Positions 34,401 through 42,146 of a stretch of 64,000 bases of DNA are shown here, piece by piece (the stretch's first letter is position 1; every line of letters starts with the position of its first letter). The position numbers and the translations under genes were made by a program. Under the pieces are notes generated by a model. That model had not been told where the DNA came from. It saw only the letters and a list, made by a program, of their open reading frames with translations, and did not search any database. The stretch is from positions 186,001 to 250,000 of the forward strand of contig CALOBC010000017.1 in NCBI GenBank assembly GCA_942491145.1. Direction: 5' to 3'. The stretch comes from CAXQUZ01 sp942491145 (GTDB lineage Bacteria; Myxococcota_A; UBA796; UBA2385).

Positions 34401-37400
34401 CCACGCCCGCCTTGAGCTCGCCGGTGACCTTGGTGAAGTCGTTGTTCTCGACGTGACCGATGGCCTTGGAGCCCCGGAGCGCCTTGGCGGTCCAGCCTTG
34501 CCCGGCGAGGTTCTCGGCGACGATGAATTCCCGCGCCAAGGCCAGCGTGCCTTGTCCGTCGACTTCGTCCTTCTCCAGGTCCCAGTTGGCCTCAAGGCGC
34601 AGGCGGGCGAGGGAGCCCTCTTCATCGAGCACCATGGTGCGCAGATCCGCGCCCACGTCGGTGAGCACGTCGTCCTTGAGCACACCGCTGACGCCGGAGC
34701 CGGGCAGCACTTCCAGCCGGTAGCCGTTGGCCATGAGCTGGCCTTCACCGGGGTGGTAAAACTTGCGGGCGGTCGTCAGCTTGAGGGTGCCGCTCGTGAG
34801 CCAGGTGCCGACCTCGATCTTGGCGTTCTGGAGCGCGCCGTTGGCGAGGGGGCCCTGGGCGTCGTCCACTTGCACGGTGACGCTGCCGCCGATCTCGGTC
34901 AGCGAGTTCTTGGTGACCTTGGCGGTGACTTCAGAGCCCTCCATCAGCCGAAGGGTCCACTCGCCGTTCTTGGTGGAGCGCTCGAGGCTCTTGAGCAGCG
35001 TGAACGTGCCCTCGCCGGAGAGCTCGCCGGTGGAGATGTCGTAGACCGCACCTGACAACGCGCCATTGAGGAAGGGAGCGCCTTCCCGGTCGTACCGGAG
35101 TGCCGCGTCCATCGCGACTTGGGCGAGCTGGTTGTCGGTGACCGTGCCCCGGACGGTGCTGCCGGCCAGCAGCGTGAAGGTCTCGGGGACCTCACCTTGA
35201 GCGGTCGTGGGCAGGATGAAGTCGCCCGCGGTCGCGCCCGTTGCGGTGCCGTTGACCTTGTCCTCTTCGAGGTTGAAGGCGCCTTCGACCGTGCCTTCGA
35301 GCAGCAGCGGGGTCTCGGAGACACCGTTGACTTCAGCGTCGAAGCGCACCCGACCAGTCACATCGCGCAGTACGTTGTTCTCGACGGTGGCATCGAGGCG
35401 ACCGTGGCGCAGCAGGCGGAACCGGCCCCACTCAGCTTCGAGCGGCCAGTGGTGGGTCAGGTGGGCGTTGGCCGTGCCGTCGAGGCGATGTCCGGGGATG
35501 TCGTAGGTGCCGGTGATCTTGCCCGCGATGCGGGGCGCCGTGAACTCGACGATTGCGTCGGCTTGTGTGGGGACGTTCTTCTCGATGGTGAGGCTAATCT
35601 GGGCTTGAACCGCCAAGATCTCGCCGAACTGCATCTGCTTGGCGGCCGACAGGGTGCCGGTGGCGTCGAAGGTGCCCGCCTTGGGGTCCATCGCGAGGTC
35701 CACGTCGCCGGTGACCCAGTCCTTCATGGTGACCGAGGCGTTGCCCCGCAGCATGAAGGCACTGCCCTCGCCGCCCGGACCGCCGGCGATGGCCGCGCTG
35801 CCACCACTGCCGCTGTCGGTGGAGGGGCCGGCGCTGTTGAGCTGCTGGCTCATGCTGTCGGCGGTGGCCTCGCCAGCACCTTGGCCGGGGCCGCCACCTT
35901 CAGCCGAGGGGCTGGGTGCGGCAGCCGGTGATGCCGTCGACGGGGAGTCGGGGGATCCACCACTCGTGGACGGGCCGCTGGTCTGGGGTCCGGCCGTGTC
36001 GCCGCCGCCTTCTCCGCCCTGCTCGCCCGAGAGTGGGTGCAGCAAAGTACCCATCAGCACGCCATTGTTGATAACGATGCCGGGCACGGCTTGGAGGCCG
36101 GGGGTGAGGGTGTAGGTGATCTCGGCGGTCAGGACCTGTTCTGCAAGGCTGGCCTCGAGGGTGGCCACACCGGTGGCAGTGGTCGTGCCGGTGAGGTTGC
36201 CGCCGCCGGCCACTTGGCCTTCGGCGAACTCAATCTCGAGCTCGCCGGACTGGATGCCCACCCAGCTTGGCAGGCCCAGCTCGGCCGCAGCGATGCGCCC
36301 GGTGCCGCTGAGGCCGGCTTCGGTGATCGACAGGTCGATGGTGCCCGAGGCTGGACCGACCTTGATGGGCAGGCCCTGGACCGCCGGAGCAACTTGGCCA
36401 CCGGGCAGGATGCCGAGGGCGACGGAGACACCGTCAAAGAGGCCAGCGACCTCCAGCGTGCCGCGGACCGTGCCGCCGACGACCTTGCCTTCTTCGTCGA
36501 TGTTGACGGTGGCGCCGGTGAGGTGCAGCCCCTCGCAGGGTCGGGCGTCGAGGTCGCAGTTGGCGGAGGCGGTCTGGCCTTCGCTGGGCGGGACCTTCAC
36601 CCGGTAGACATTGCCTGCGATGACCAGCTCGGCATGGGTCTCGGCGGCGGTCTCTTCGGTGCCGGAGGTCGTGTCGGAGGTCGCGGGGCCTTGGCCGGTC
36701 CTGACCTGACGGGAGATGGAGCGCGCGCTGCCCTTCGCGGTCGTGGTGGGCGCGATCTCGAGTGAAGGAGTCGACACGCCAATGGACGGCCGAGCGGTGC
36801 CCTCAAGCTGGGGCGTGCTGTCCGCCAAGATCACGTTGCCGTGGGTGAGCTCGGGCGCAACATCCGATGCCGACGGACCGGACCGGGGTCGGGCGTCCAA
36901 GCGGTCCTGGACTTGGGACTGCAGTGCCTGGGGCGCACGACCGCTGCCCATGCGGGCCAAGGCTTGGGAGCCGCCCGAAGCGACGAAGCGGTCGCCAAAG
37001 TCGTCGGCTGCGCGCTCGTGGCTGTCGCCGGGCTGGGACACGCCGGGGCCGCCACCGCCGATGACGGCGTGGTGCATCTCGTGGCCAATGAGTTGGTCGC
37101 CTTCGGTTGTGCCGGGGCGGAACTCACCACGGTTGAAGTAGATGTCTTGGCCAACGGTGACGGCGTGGGCGTTTAGCGACGATGCGAAGCGCGTGGCCTC
37201 GGGGCCGGTGTGGATCCGGACTTTGTCGACCGCGGTGCCGAGCTGGGCACGCAGGGCGGCGGCGGTCTGGGAGGGGAGGGCCTGGCCAGCAGAATTGGGC
37301 TGGGTGGCGGACGTCGCGCGGGGCGTGTGGGCGCTGGCCTTGGCGTCGATCGAGACCTGGGGGGTGGCCGCGGACTTCGACTCGCCTTGGTCGGTCCCCG

Positions 37401-38301
37401 TGCGCTGTGCCTGTCGCTCAGCACTCTGGAGACCTTCCGACTCGGCTGCCGGTTCGGTCGTGTCCACTTCGGTTGTGCCCAGCTGGCCCACAACTTGAGA
37501 CGCGACCCGCTCGGCCTCGCGCTCGTGCGCATCATGGGGCGAGCTGACCGCGACGTCGCCGGCTTGGCCACCCGTGTTGCCGCCGGGGCGCAGCCGGTTT
37601 TCCTGGTGCTGCACAACGTGGGTGAGCTCGTGGGCGAGCAGGTGCTGGCCGTCGGTCGAGTGGGGGCGGTACTCGCCTTGGCCAAAGTAGACATGCTCGC
37701 CGACGGCGAAGGCATGGGCGTTGATGCCCACCGCGGCGGCCCGCGAGGCCCCGTCCGTGTGGATGCGCACACCCGAGAAGTCTGCACCACCAAACGCCGC
37801 TTCCAGCTTCGCCCGCACGTCGTCGGGAAGGGGCCGCCCACCGCGCATCAGGGCGGTGTTCAGCTTCTGGGAGGCGCCGTCCTCGAAGGTCTCTTCGTTG
37901 GCCCTGCGAGACACCGACTTGGCCGCCGCCGCGATCACTGGCGCAGGCGCTGAGTCGGCCATGTGGCCCTGCATGAAGCTGTTGTTGAACAGTCCGGCCG
38001 TCGAGTCGGCCACGCTGATGCCCGCAGCGCCCAAGGTCAGCGCGCCCTCCACGAGGCTGCCCGGTCCGTCGTCCACGCCGGTGAGCGCAGCCTGGACAAC
38101 CGTGTTGCCCAGGACGTTGTGGAAGTCGGCACTCAGGCCGGAGTGGGCCTCGGTGCTGGTGGTGCGCTTGCCCAGCCGCCGACCGACCTCGGCCTCGGTG
38201 CCGCTGTCCTTCCGCTGATGCGCCTCAGGGTGGGAATTCCGGAGCCCTTCGGTCGCGTCTTTGTGGTCGCGCCGGATGCGGGCTGGGTTCTCGGAGTTCA
38301 T
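31447..38301 (-). CDS. Giant protein with two DUF4157 domains and tandem beta repeats
   Basis: ATG 38301 has AGGTGG five bases upstream, giving about 2,284 aa. Two DUF4157 (predicted zinc metallopeptidase) domains lie near residues 157-233 and 342-416. Their motifs are LLAHELTHVVQH (HEXXH 224-228) and IGHEMHHAV (407-411), each followed by a DAHEREAERVA or DSHERAADDF segment. A Ser/Pro/Gly-rich region follows. Next come at least eleven repeats of about 95 residues, each with a phrase like VADNALTEVGG or VTKNSLTEIGG in beta-rich context. A further beta-rich module, a ~30-residue hydrophobic stretch (LASALTALATFGPAGLVVWI) and a helical C-terminal domain complete it. There is no Sec signal. DUF4157 proteins are often linked with contractile injection systems or polymorphic toxins, but no such genes are visible nearby. 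Confidence 0.85.
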   Translation of the reverse strand: MNSENPARIRRDHKDATEGLRNSHPEAHQRKDSGTEAEVGRRLGKRTTSTEAHSGLSADFHNVLGNTVVQAALTGVDDGPGSLVEGALTLGAAGISVADSTAGLFNNSFMQGHMADSAPAPVIAAAAKSVSRRANEETFEDGASQKLNTALMRGGRPLPDDVRAKLEAAFGGADFSGVRIHTDGASRAAAVGINAHAFAVGEHVYFGQGEYRPHSTDGQHLLAHELTHVVQHQENRLRPGGNTGGQAGDVAVSSPHDAHEREAERVASQVVGQLGTTEVDTTEPAAESEGLQSAERQAQRTGTDQGESKSAATPQVSIDAKASAHTPRATSATQPNSAGQALPSQTAAALRAQLGTAVDKVRIHTGPEATRFASSLNAHAVTVGQDIYFNRGEFRPGTTEGDQLIGHEMHHAVIGGGGPGVSQPGDSHERAADDFGDRFVASGGSQALARMGSGRAPQALQSQVQDRLDARPRSGPSASDVAPELTHGNVILADSTPQLEGTARPSIGVSTPSLEIAPTTTAKGSARSISRQVRTGQGPATSDTTSGTEETAAETHAELVIAGNVYRVKVPPSEGQTASANCDLDARPCEGLHLTGATVNIDEEGKVVGGTVRGTLEVAGLFDGVSVALGILPGGQVAPAVQGLPIKVGPASGTIDLSITEAGLSGTGRIAAAELGLPSWVGIQSGELEIEFAEGQVAGGGNLTGTTTATGVATLEASLAEQVLTAEITYTLTPGLQAVPGIVINNGVLMGTLLHPLSGEQGGEGGGDTAGPQTSGPSTSGGSPDSPSTASPAAAPSPSAEGGGPGQGAGEATADSMSQQLNSAGPSTDSGSGGSAAIAGGPGGEGSAFMLRGNASVTMKDWVTGDVDLAMDPKAGTFDATGTLSAAKQMQFGEILAVQAQISLTIEKNVPTQADAIVEFTAPRIAGKITGTYDIPGHRLDGTANAHLTHHWPLEAEWGRFRLLRHGRLDATVENNVLRDVTGRVRFDAEVNGVSETPLLLEGTVEGAFNLEEDKVNGTATGATAGDFILPTTAQGEVPETFTLLAGSTVRGTVTDNQLAQVAMDAALRYDREGAPFLNGALSGAVYDISTGELSGEGTFTLLKSLERSTKNGEWTLRLMEGSEVTAKVTKNSLTEIGGSVTVQVDDAQGPLANGALQNAKIEVGTWLTSGTLKLTTARKFYHPGEGQLMANGYRLEVLPGSGVSGVLKDDVLTDVGADLRTMVLDEEGSLARLRLEANWDLEKDEVDGQGTLALAREFIVAENLAGQGWTAKALRGSKAIGHVENNDFTKVTGELKAGVDDEGGRFLDVTGAGEWTTADDLFDIVGTIVVSREKELAKGGEGGWSLSLLPEESTATATITDDVFEGIEGTISTMVRRAEGDFAKVALAGSWNETQGFTGEGEAELLTDLEVADVGDYNLWVTKGAGARLAVDANAISKIGGAVPMRLDDKGAPFIKGNVEGEYAIQEKVLNGSGAAEVLVEKHLGTLGSDQLWLIPSTSATVTVADNALTEVGGEMNLSVRNEGGEYAKVALQGSFDAAGGTGFTGTGGVEVVRDNQLFATDNYSFWLKKGSGAVAHIDKDQLTKIDGSVPFMVKDGGPTALIEGQVNGTYDPVTGQITGTGAVFLGRTLEYDLGGGITLKLLKDSGGDADVQESELKRLGGTLTAEIWKDGEGVVRVTATGEYNVVTNTLTRLEGKATLLKPLSMLDGAIEVSNVEGHATIENNELIAAGGTGDIVVHPLNEMTGTFTVDWSNRGGTETYEGSGTLEFTLIDRDAATGRGMSGTVTAAAKSDGTFSASGDIDYDINEMIGGSLHVSVDQTMDPLLSGDINVDTNLVEARKLFGMERDIVPEQTVRLPYGLALFYGMRGGMDMGLEALHMDAGIAISDWRPLSENAAVPTFETALNLTWGMNFRAMVAPYLGLGGDIGFASAQMGVRGEVTLDAPVRAEAGGYLKGDGGGFYGELSVGVAIAPTMDLAIIPYIKGEIPELFSFEEDLDRFEQPLGKIFEFEWGGTYGFGDTSYKQTGPIANVDVPQPTRKDTRTEGRPTLGIGNGGGSASNKRGGPQLESGNEIAGQQQVGDGQMAEVMATLNDVIAVIEGLGAAGELFGMLASALTALATFGPAGLVVWIVWGIFKGELSWDRIKTAVTKVIDAVQAAGRLLRKHFPGWWNSIVDVFSGDKPGLLDALFGADDRMRDAVARGDHLVAPYELHKEMVNTMKGGWLSTDDANAIARVFEEAARRGTLGRLVSDCGGADEFIDGWSTGFDDSRIKRVFDRNGIRY

Positions 38302-38394
38302 CGGGACCACCTGGGCATTCTGGATCAGTGTGACTCTATCGCACGGGGCACCACCCAAGGGGTTGCGCTGCGATGACAGCGGGCCCCTCAGGCG

Positions 38395-39432
38395 TCATCG
38401 GCCGTCAGAAGGGCGGTCTGTGGGGCGTCTGGGCACGGTCTCTGGGGGGGCCGGTGTGCGATCTCGCAGCGGCTGGGTGCGCCGGACTTCTGCAATGCAC
38501 CAGTCGAGCGCCGACTGGGCACTGGGCAACAGCCCCGGGAACATCAGGAAGCCATGACAGGCATGTGTGTGTTCGGATACGGTGACCTCCGTCTCACAAC
38601 TCAAGAGTCGCTGGGCCAACTCTCGGCCATCGTCTCGCAAGGGGTCCGCGCCCGCGATGAGGATGCTGGTCGGGGGCAGCTTCTCCAGGTCGTTCTGGCC
38701 CAGGATGTCGTAGTAGCGGGGCAGGCCGTCCTGTCCCTTGAGGTAGGTGCTCATGAAGAAGCGGATGTCGCAGCGGGTCAGGATCGCTTCGTTGGCGTTG
38801 GTGGTGTGGCTTGCCCCACGGTGGTGCCCATCGGTCAATGGATAGATGAGCACTTGCCGCGCGAGGGCGGGGCCGCCAGCGTCCGCATTGGCCAAGCTGA
38901 CGGCGGCACAGAGGTTTCCGCCGGCGCTGTCGCCCATGAGGACCAGCCGAGAACGGTCGCCGGGAATGGCCTCTGGTAGGGTATTGAGGACATCGAGACA
39001 GTCGTGGACTGCAGCCGGGTAGGGGTGCTCCGGTGCCAAGCGATAGTCGACGGCCAGCACCGTCGCCGGGGTCCGACCGGCAATGAGGTGGCACAGGTGG
39101 TCATGGGACTCGAGGTCTCCCGCCACAAAGCCACCCCCGTGAAAGAACAGCACGAGGGGCTGTTGGCCGGAGGGATCCCCGCGGTACAGCCGCCAGGGAA
39201 TCGGTCCATCCCGTCCGGTCACTGTGCCGTCTTGAGTGGGAACCTGGGGCACGGGGCCCTCCATGACCCGGCGCAGCGGCTGGGGGAACGGGGCCATGAG
39301 CTTGCGTGCGCCCGCTGCCCCCTTGCGCCCCAGTGACGGCAGGATGCCCAGCCGCCGCGCTTGGATCAACAGCCAGCGAAAGCGGCGGTCCTTGCCGGGA
39401 TCGTCGTGGGTCTGCCATCCGGGGTGGGTCAT
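38395..39432 (-). CDS. HSL-family alpha/beta-hydrolase (esterase/lipase)
   Basis: ATG 39432 has GGAG seven bases upstream; 345 aa. It is a hormone-sensitive-lipase type carboxylesterase. The oxyanion motif VLFFHGGGFVAGD, nucleophile elbow LMGDSAGGNLCAA, an acid residue in IAGADPLRDDG and the His in HACHGFLMFP form the catalytic set. The C-terminal 25 residues are Pro/Arg-rich. There is no signal peptide, so it acts in the cytoplasm on small acyl esters. It lies 93 bp upstream of the giant gene on the same strand. Confidence 0.9.
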   Translation of the reverse strand: MTHPGWQTHDDPGKDRRFRWLLIQARRLGILPSLGRKGAAGARKLMAPFPQPLRRVMEGPVPQVPTQDGTVTGRDGPIPWRLYRGDPSGQQPLVLFFHGGGFVAGDLESHDHLCHLIAGRTPATVLAVDYRLAPEHPYPAAVHDCLDVLNTLPEAIPGDRSRLVLMGDSAGGNLCAAVSLANADAGGPALARQVLIYPLTDGHHRGASHTTNANEAILTRCDIRFFMSTYLKGQDGLPRYYDILGQNDLEKLPPTSILIAGADPLRDDGRELAQRLLSCETEVTVSEHTHACHGFLMFPGLLPSAQSALDWCIAEVRRTQPLRDRTPAPPETVPRRPTDRPSDGR

Positions 39433-39845
39433 TGCAGTCTCCGAGAGTGTCCATTCAGTGGTGGTTCACGCGATCTCGCGTGGACTGATGCGCACAGGCT
39501 TTGTCCAGGGGCTCATGGAGTGTGCCCGATCTGCCGTTTCCATGGGTGCGGACGGGTTGGTCTCTCCACCGACTCCCCGCCCGAGCGGCGCAGCCACAAG
39601 CCCGGCGGCGTCATCGGAAGCCCCTGCACAACGGAGTTTCCTCATGGACACCATCCAGTTTGAAGAGGACTTGCCCCCAATAGGTCGGCCCCGGCACTCC
39701 CTCGTGGGTGCCGGGGCCGCCTCATTGGTGCCGGACTTGGCCCCCACGCGGTCGACTGGGTCGGCCAGGACCGCGACCGCCGGCTTCTCTCGGTCCCTGC
39801 GACATCGCTTGTGATGGACCGGTCGCCGTGGGCTACGCTCGCGGC
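39433..39845. other. Divergent intergenic region, no gene recognised
   Basis: These 413 bp separate the leftward esterase from the rightward mannosidase-like gene and must contain both promoters. No convincing coding frame is seen. Its one clear feature is the perfect hairpin at 39686-39719, annotated separately. Confidence 0.5.
39686..39719. terminator. Perfect 12-bp GC-rich hairpin
   Basis: CGGCCCCGGCAC (39686-39697) pairs perfectly with GTGCCGGGGCCG (39708-39719) across a 10-nt loop. No T-run follows on either strand, so it may be a factor-assisted terminator or a leader-RNA structure upstream of the GH92 gene. Confidence 0.4.
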
Positions 39846-42146
39846 ATGAATGCCCATCGCTCCAGCGCTCCCCGTCTTTGCTTGGCCCACCTGGGCCTGG
39901 CTGTGTGCTCGCTGGCTTGCTCCAGTGACCCGACCTCGAAGGCCGACGTCCCGATCGACGACACCGGAAGCATCGGTGAGGTCGTTGATCTCGTGGCCCG
40001 CATCGAGCCAATGTCGGGCACAGGCGGCATTGGCTACAACGTCGGCTCGGGCACCCCTGCGGCATCGGTGCCGGGCGGCCTGGTGATGCCAGGACCGGAC
40101 ACCTCCGACGAGAATGGTGCGCGCTTCGGGGCCTACCGCGGCGGTGGCTACCACTACGATGATGTGCACATCGAGGGGTTCAGCCAGCTCCACCTGCACG
40201 GGGTGGGTCTGACCGACTATGGCTTGCTCGCCTGGATGCCGGTCGATGGCATGACCGGCGATGCGACACTGCGAGAAGGCCGTCGAGCACGGTTTTCCCA
40301 TGAGGACGAGGACGTGACCCCGGGACGGTATGGGGTGCACTTGCCCGCCCCCGGTGTGGACGTCACGCTGAGCACCGACGGCCATGCCGCCCAGCATCGC
40401 TATGCCTTCACGACCGCGGAGGCCCCTGCACTGCTGCTGGACTTGGGCCATGTGCTCGGCGACGGTGCGGCCTTCGATGGGGTGCTGGACTATGACCCCG
40501 GGACGGGCAACCTCACCGGTTGGTTGCGCCAGCAGGGCGAGATGGACAAGCGGCCCTTCACGGTCTGGTTCGATGCGACGGTGACGCCGGCGCCGACCGG
40601 GGGCGGCGTGTGGACCGAGGCGGGCGTGCTCCAGTCCGGGGTGTGGTCCCTCGACGTCAGCTCCGAGACAGGGGAGCTCCACGCGGGGCTGTGGCTGGAC
40701 TTCCCGGCGGGCACCACGGTCGAGCTGGAGATGGCGGTGTCCACGACGGATGCCGCGGGCGCGACGGTCAACCGCACGGGGGCCGCTCCCGATGTGGAGT
40801 CCGCCGCGAGTCGGGCGCTGGCAGAGTGGCAGGACTGGCTCAAGCCGGTGCGGGTGTGGGGCGGGAGTGACGATGAACAAGTCATCTTCGCCACGTCTCT
40901 GTACCGTTCCTTGCTGATGCCCAACAGCTTGTCGGACCGGGACGGCCGCTACCGTGGCTTCGACGATGAAGCCCACGAGAGCCCCGGCCACGACGTGTTC
41001 AGCGACATGAGCTTGTGGGACACCTACCGCACAACCCATCCGCTCTACACCTTCCTCTGGCCCAGCTTTCACGCCGACGTGCTCGGGTCTCTCCACGTGA
41101 TGGCCGAGGAGGGTGGGGGCATTCCCCGGTGGCCACTCGGCCCGTGGGAGGGGGGCTTCATGGTGGGCTCCCCAGGGCATGTGGTCGCGGGTGAAGCTGT
41201 GCTCAAGGGTGTGGTGGGAGACTGGACTGAGCCCTTGCTGGCCCATGCCGCCGACGAAGCGCTCGGTCGCATCGTGCCGAGCTACGCGGGACGGCCGGCC
41301 CCCGAGGCGTACGCCGACAAGGACTGGTGGTCCGTGGACGACACCGGGCGCTCGGTGGCCTGGACCCAGGAAGTCTGCCTCGCCGATCATGCCCTCGGAC
41401 TGGCTCTTGCCGCACAGGGCATGTCGCCGGAGGACGCCACAGAGCTGCAGCGCCGGGGATCCAACTGGCAGCACCTCTACAACCCCGCGTCGGGCTGGTT
41501 TGAAGGACGGGACGGGGCGGGCGACTGGGTCTCGCTGGGTTCGGTGGACGCTTGGGACGGGGTCTACGCCGAGGGCAACGCCCGCCAGTACGTGTGGATG
41601 GTGCCCCACGACGCGCCAGGGCTGTTCGCTGCCATGGGCGGGGATGGGGTCGCGGTGGAGCGGCTGGAGACCTTCTTCGGCGAAGCTGCACTCGACGCAA
41701 CCGACGACGTGGTCGGTGTTCCCGAGATCTACTACTGGCATGGCAACGAGATCGATCTCCACGCACCTTGGCTGTTTGCGATCGCTGGACGGCCGGACCT
41801 CACGCGGACCTGGGTGCAGTGGACGATGGACACCTGGTACGGGACGGGCGGGGACGGTCTCGCCGGCAACGACGACGGGGGCACGCTGTCGGCTTGGTAT
41901 GTGTGGGCCGCCATCGGGATGTACCCGCTGGCTGGCACGGCCGACTATGTGCTGGGTTGGCCGGTCTTCTCGCGGGTTGAGCTGGATCGGGAGGGCGGCT
42001 CCACGCTGGTCATCACCCGGTCGGGCGACGGGCTCGCGCCCGATGCCACGGTCACCATCTATGCCGATGGTGTGGCGGTGGCGGGTCCCACCATCAACCA
42101 TGCGTTGTTGAGCACGGTCTCGGAGCTGTCTTATGTTGCGGAATAG
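39846..42146 (+). CDS. GH92 alpha-mannosidase-like lipoprotein
   Basis: ATG 39846 starts a 766-aa lipoprotein (signal to lipobox SLACSS). The mature protein follows glycoside hydrolase family 92: the N-terminal beta-sandwich (GGYHYDDVHIEGFSQLHLHG), then the (alpha/alpha)6 catalytic domain with FATSLYRSLLMPN, FSDMSLWDTYRTTHPLYTFL, the calcium-binding and catalytic-acid region around YAEGNARQYVWMVPHD, and GLAGNDDGGTLSAWYVWAAI near the C-terminus. GH92 enzymes are calcium-dependent exo-alpha-mannosidases. It would act on mannose-rich glycans at the cell surface. Its 3' end overlaps the PHP-domain gene by 14 bp. Confidence 0.9.
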   Translation: MNAHRSSAPRLCLAHLGLAVCSLACSSDPTSKADVPIDDTGSIGEVVDLVARIEPMSGTGGIGYNVGSGTPAASVPGGLVMPGPDTSDENGARFGAYRGGGYHYDDVHIEGFSQLHLHGVGLTDYGLLAWMPVDGMTGDATLREGRRARFSHEDEDVTPGRYGVHLPAPGVDVTLSTDGHAAQHRYAFTTAEAPALLLDLGHVLGDGAAFDGVLDYDPGTGNLTGWLRQQGEMDKRPFTVWFDATVTPAPTGGGVWTEAGVLQSGVWSLDVSSETGELHAGLWLDFPAGTTVELEMAVSTTDAAGATVNRTGAAPDVESAASRALAEWQDWLKPVRVWGGSDDEQVIFATSLYRSLLMPNSLSDRDGRYRGFDDEAHESPGHDVFSDMSLWDTYRTTHPLYTFLWPSFHADVLGSLHVMAEEGGGIPRWPLGPWEGGFMVGSPGHVVAGEAVLKGVVGDWTEPLLAHAADEALGRIVPSYAGRPAPEAYADKDWWSVDDTGRSVAWTQEVCLADHALGLALAAQGMSPEDATELQRRGSNWQHLYNPASGWFEGRDGAGDWVSLGSVDAWDGVYAEGNARQYVWMVPHDAPGLFAAMGGDGVAVERLETFFGEAALDATDDVVGVPEIYYWHGNEIDLHAPWLFAIAGRPDLTRTWVQWTMDTWYGTGGDGLAGNDDGGTLSAWYVWAAIGMYPLAGTADYVLGWPVFSRVELDREGGSTLVITRSGDGLAPDATVTIYADGVAVAGPTINHALLSTVSELSYVAE

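Noticed and set aside
31426..35055. A 1,209-codon open frame on the + strand opposite the giant DUF4157 gene
   Set aside because: It is antisense to a gene with clear domains and repeats. Its composition (Asp/Val/His/Gly-rich) is the usual mirror of GC-rich third positions, and it lacks a ribosome site.
39644..39814. A 56-codon frame with GGAG before its ATG in the esterase/GH92 gap
   Set aside because: The strong 12-bp hairpin falls within it, the composition after the first 15 codons is Arg/Ser-rich noise, and no family resemblance is seen.
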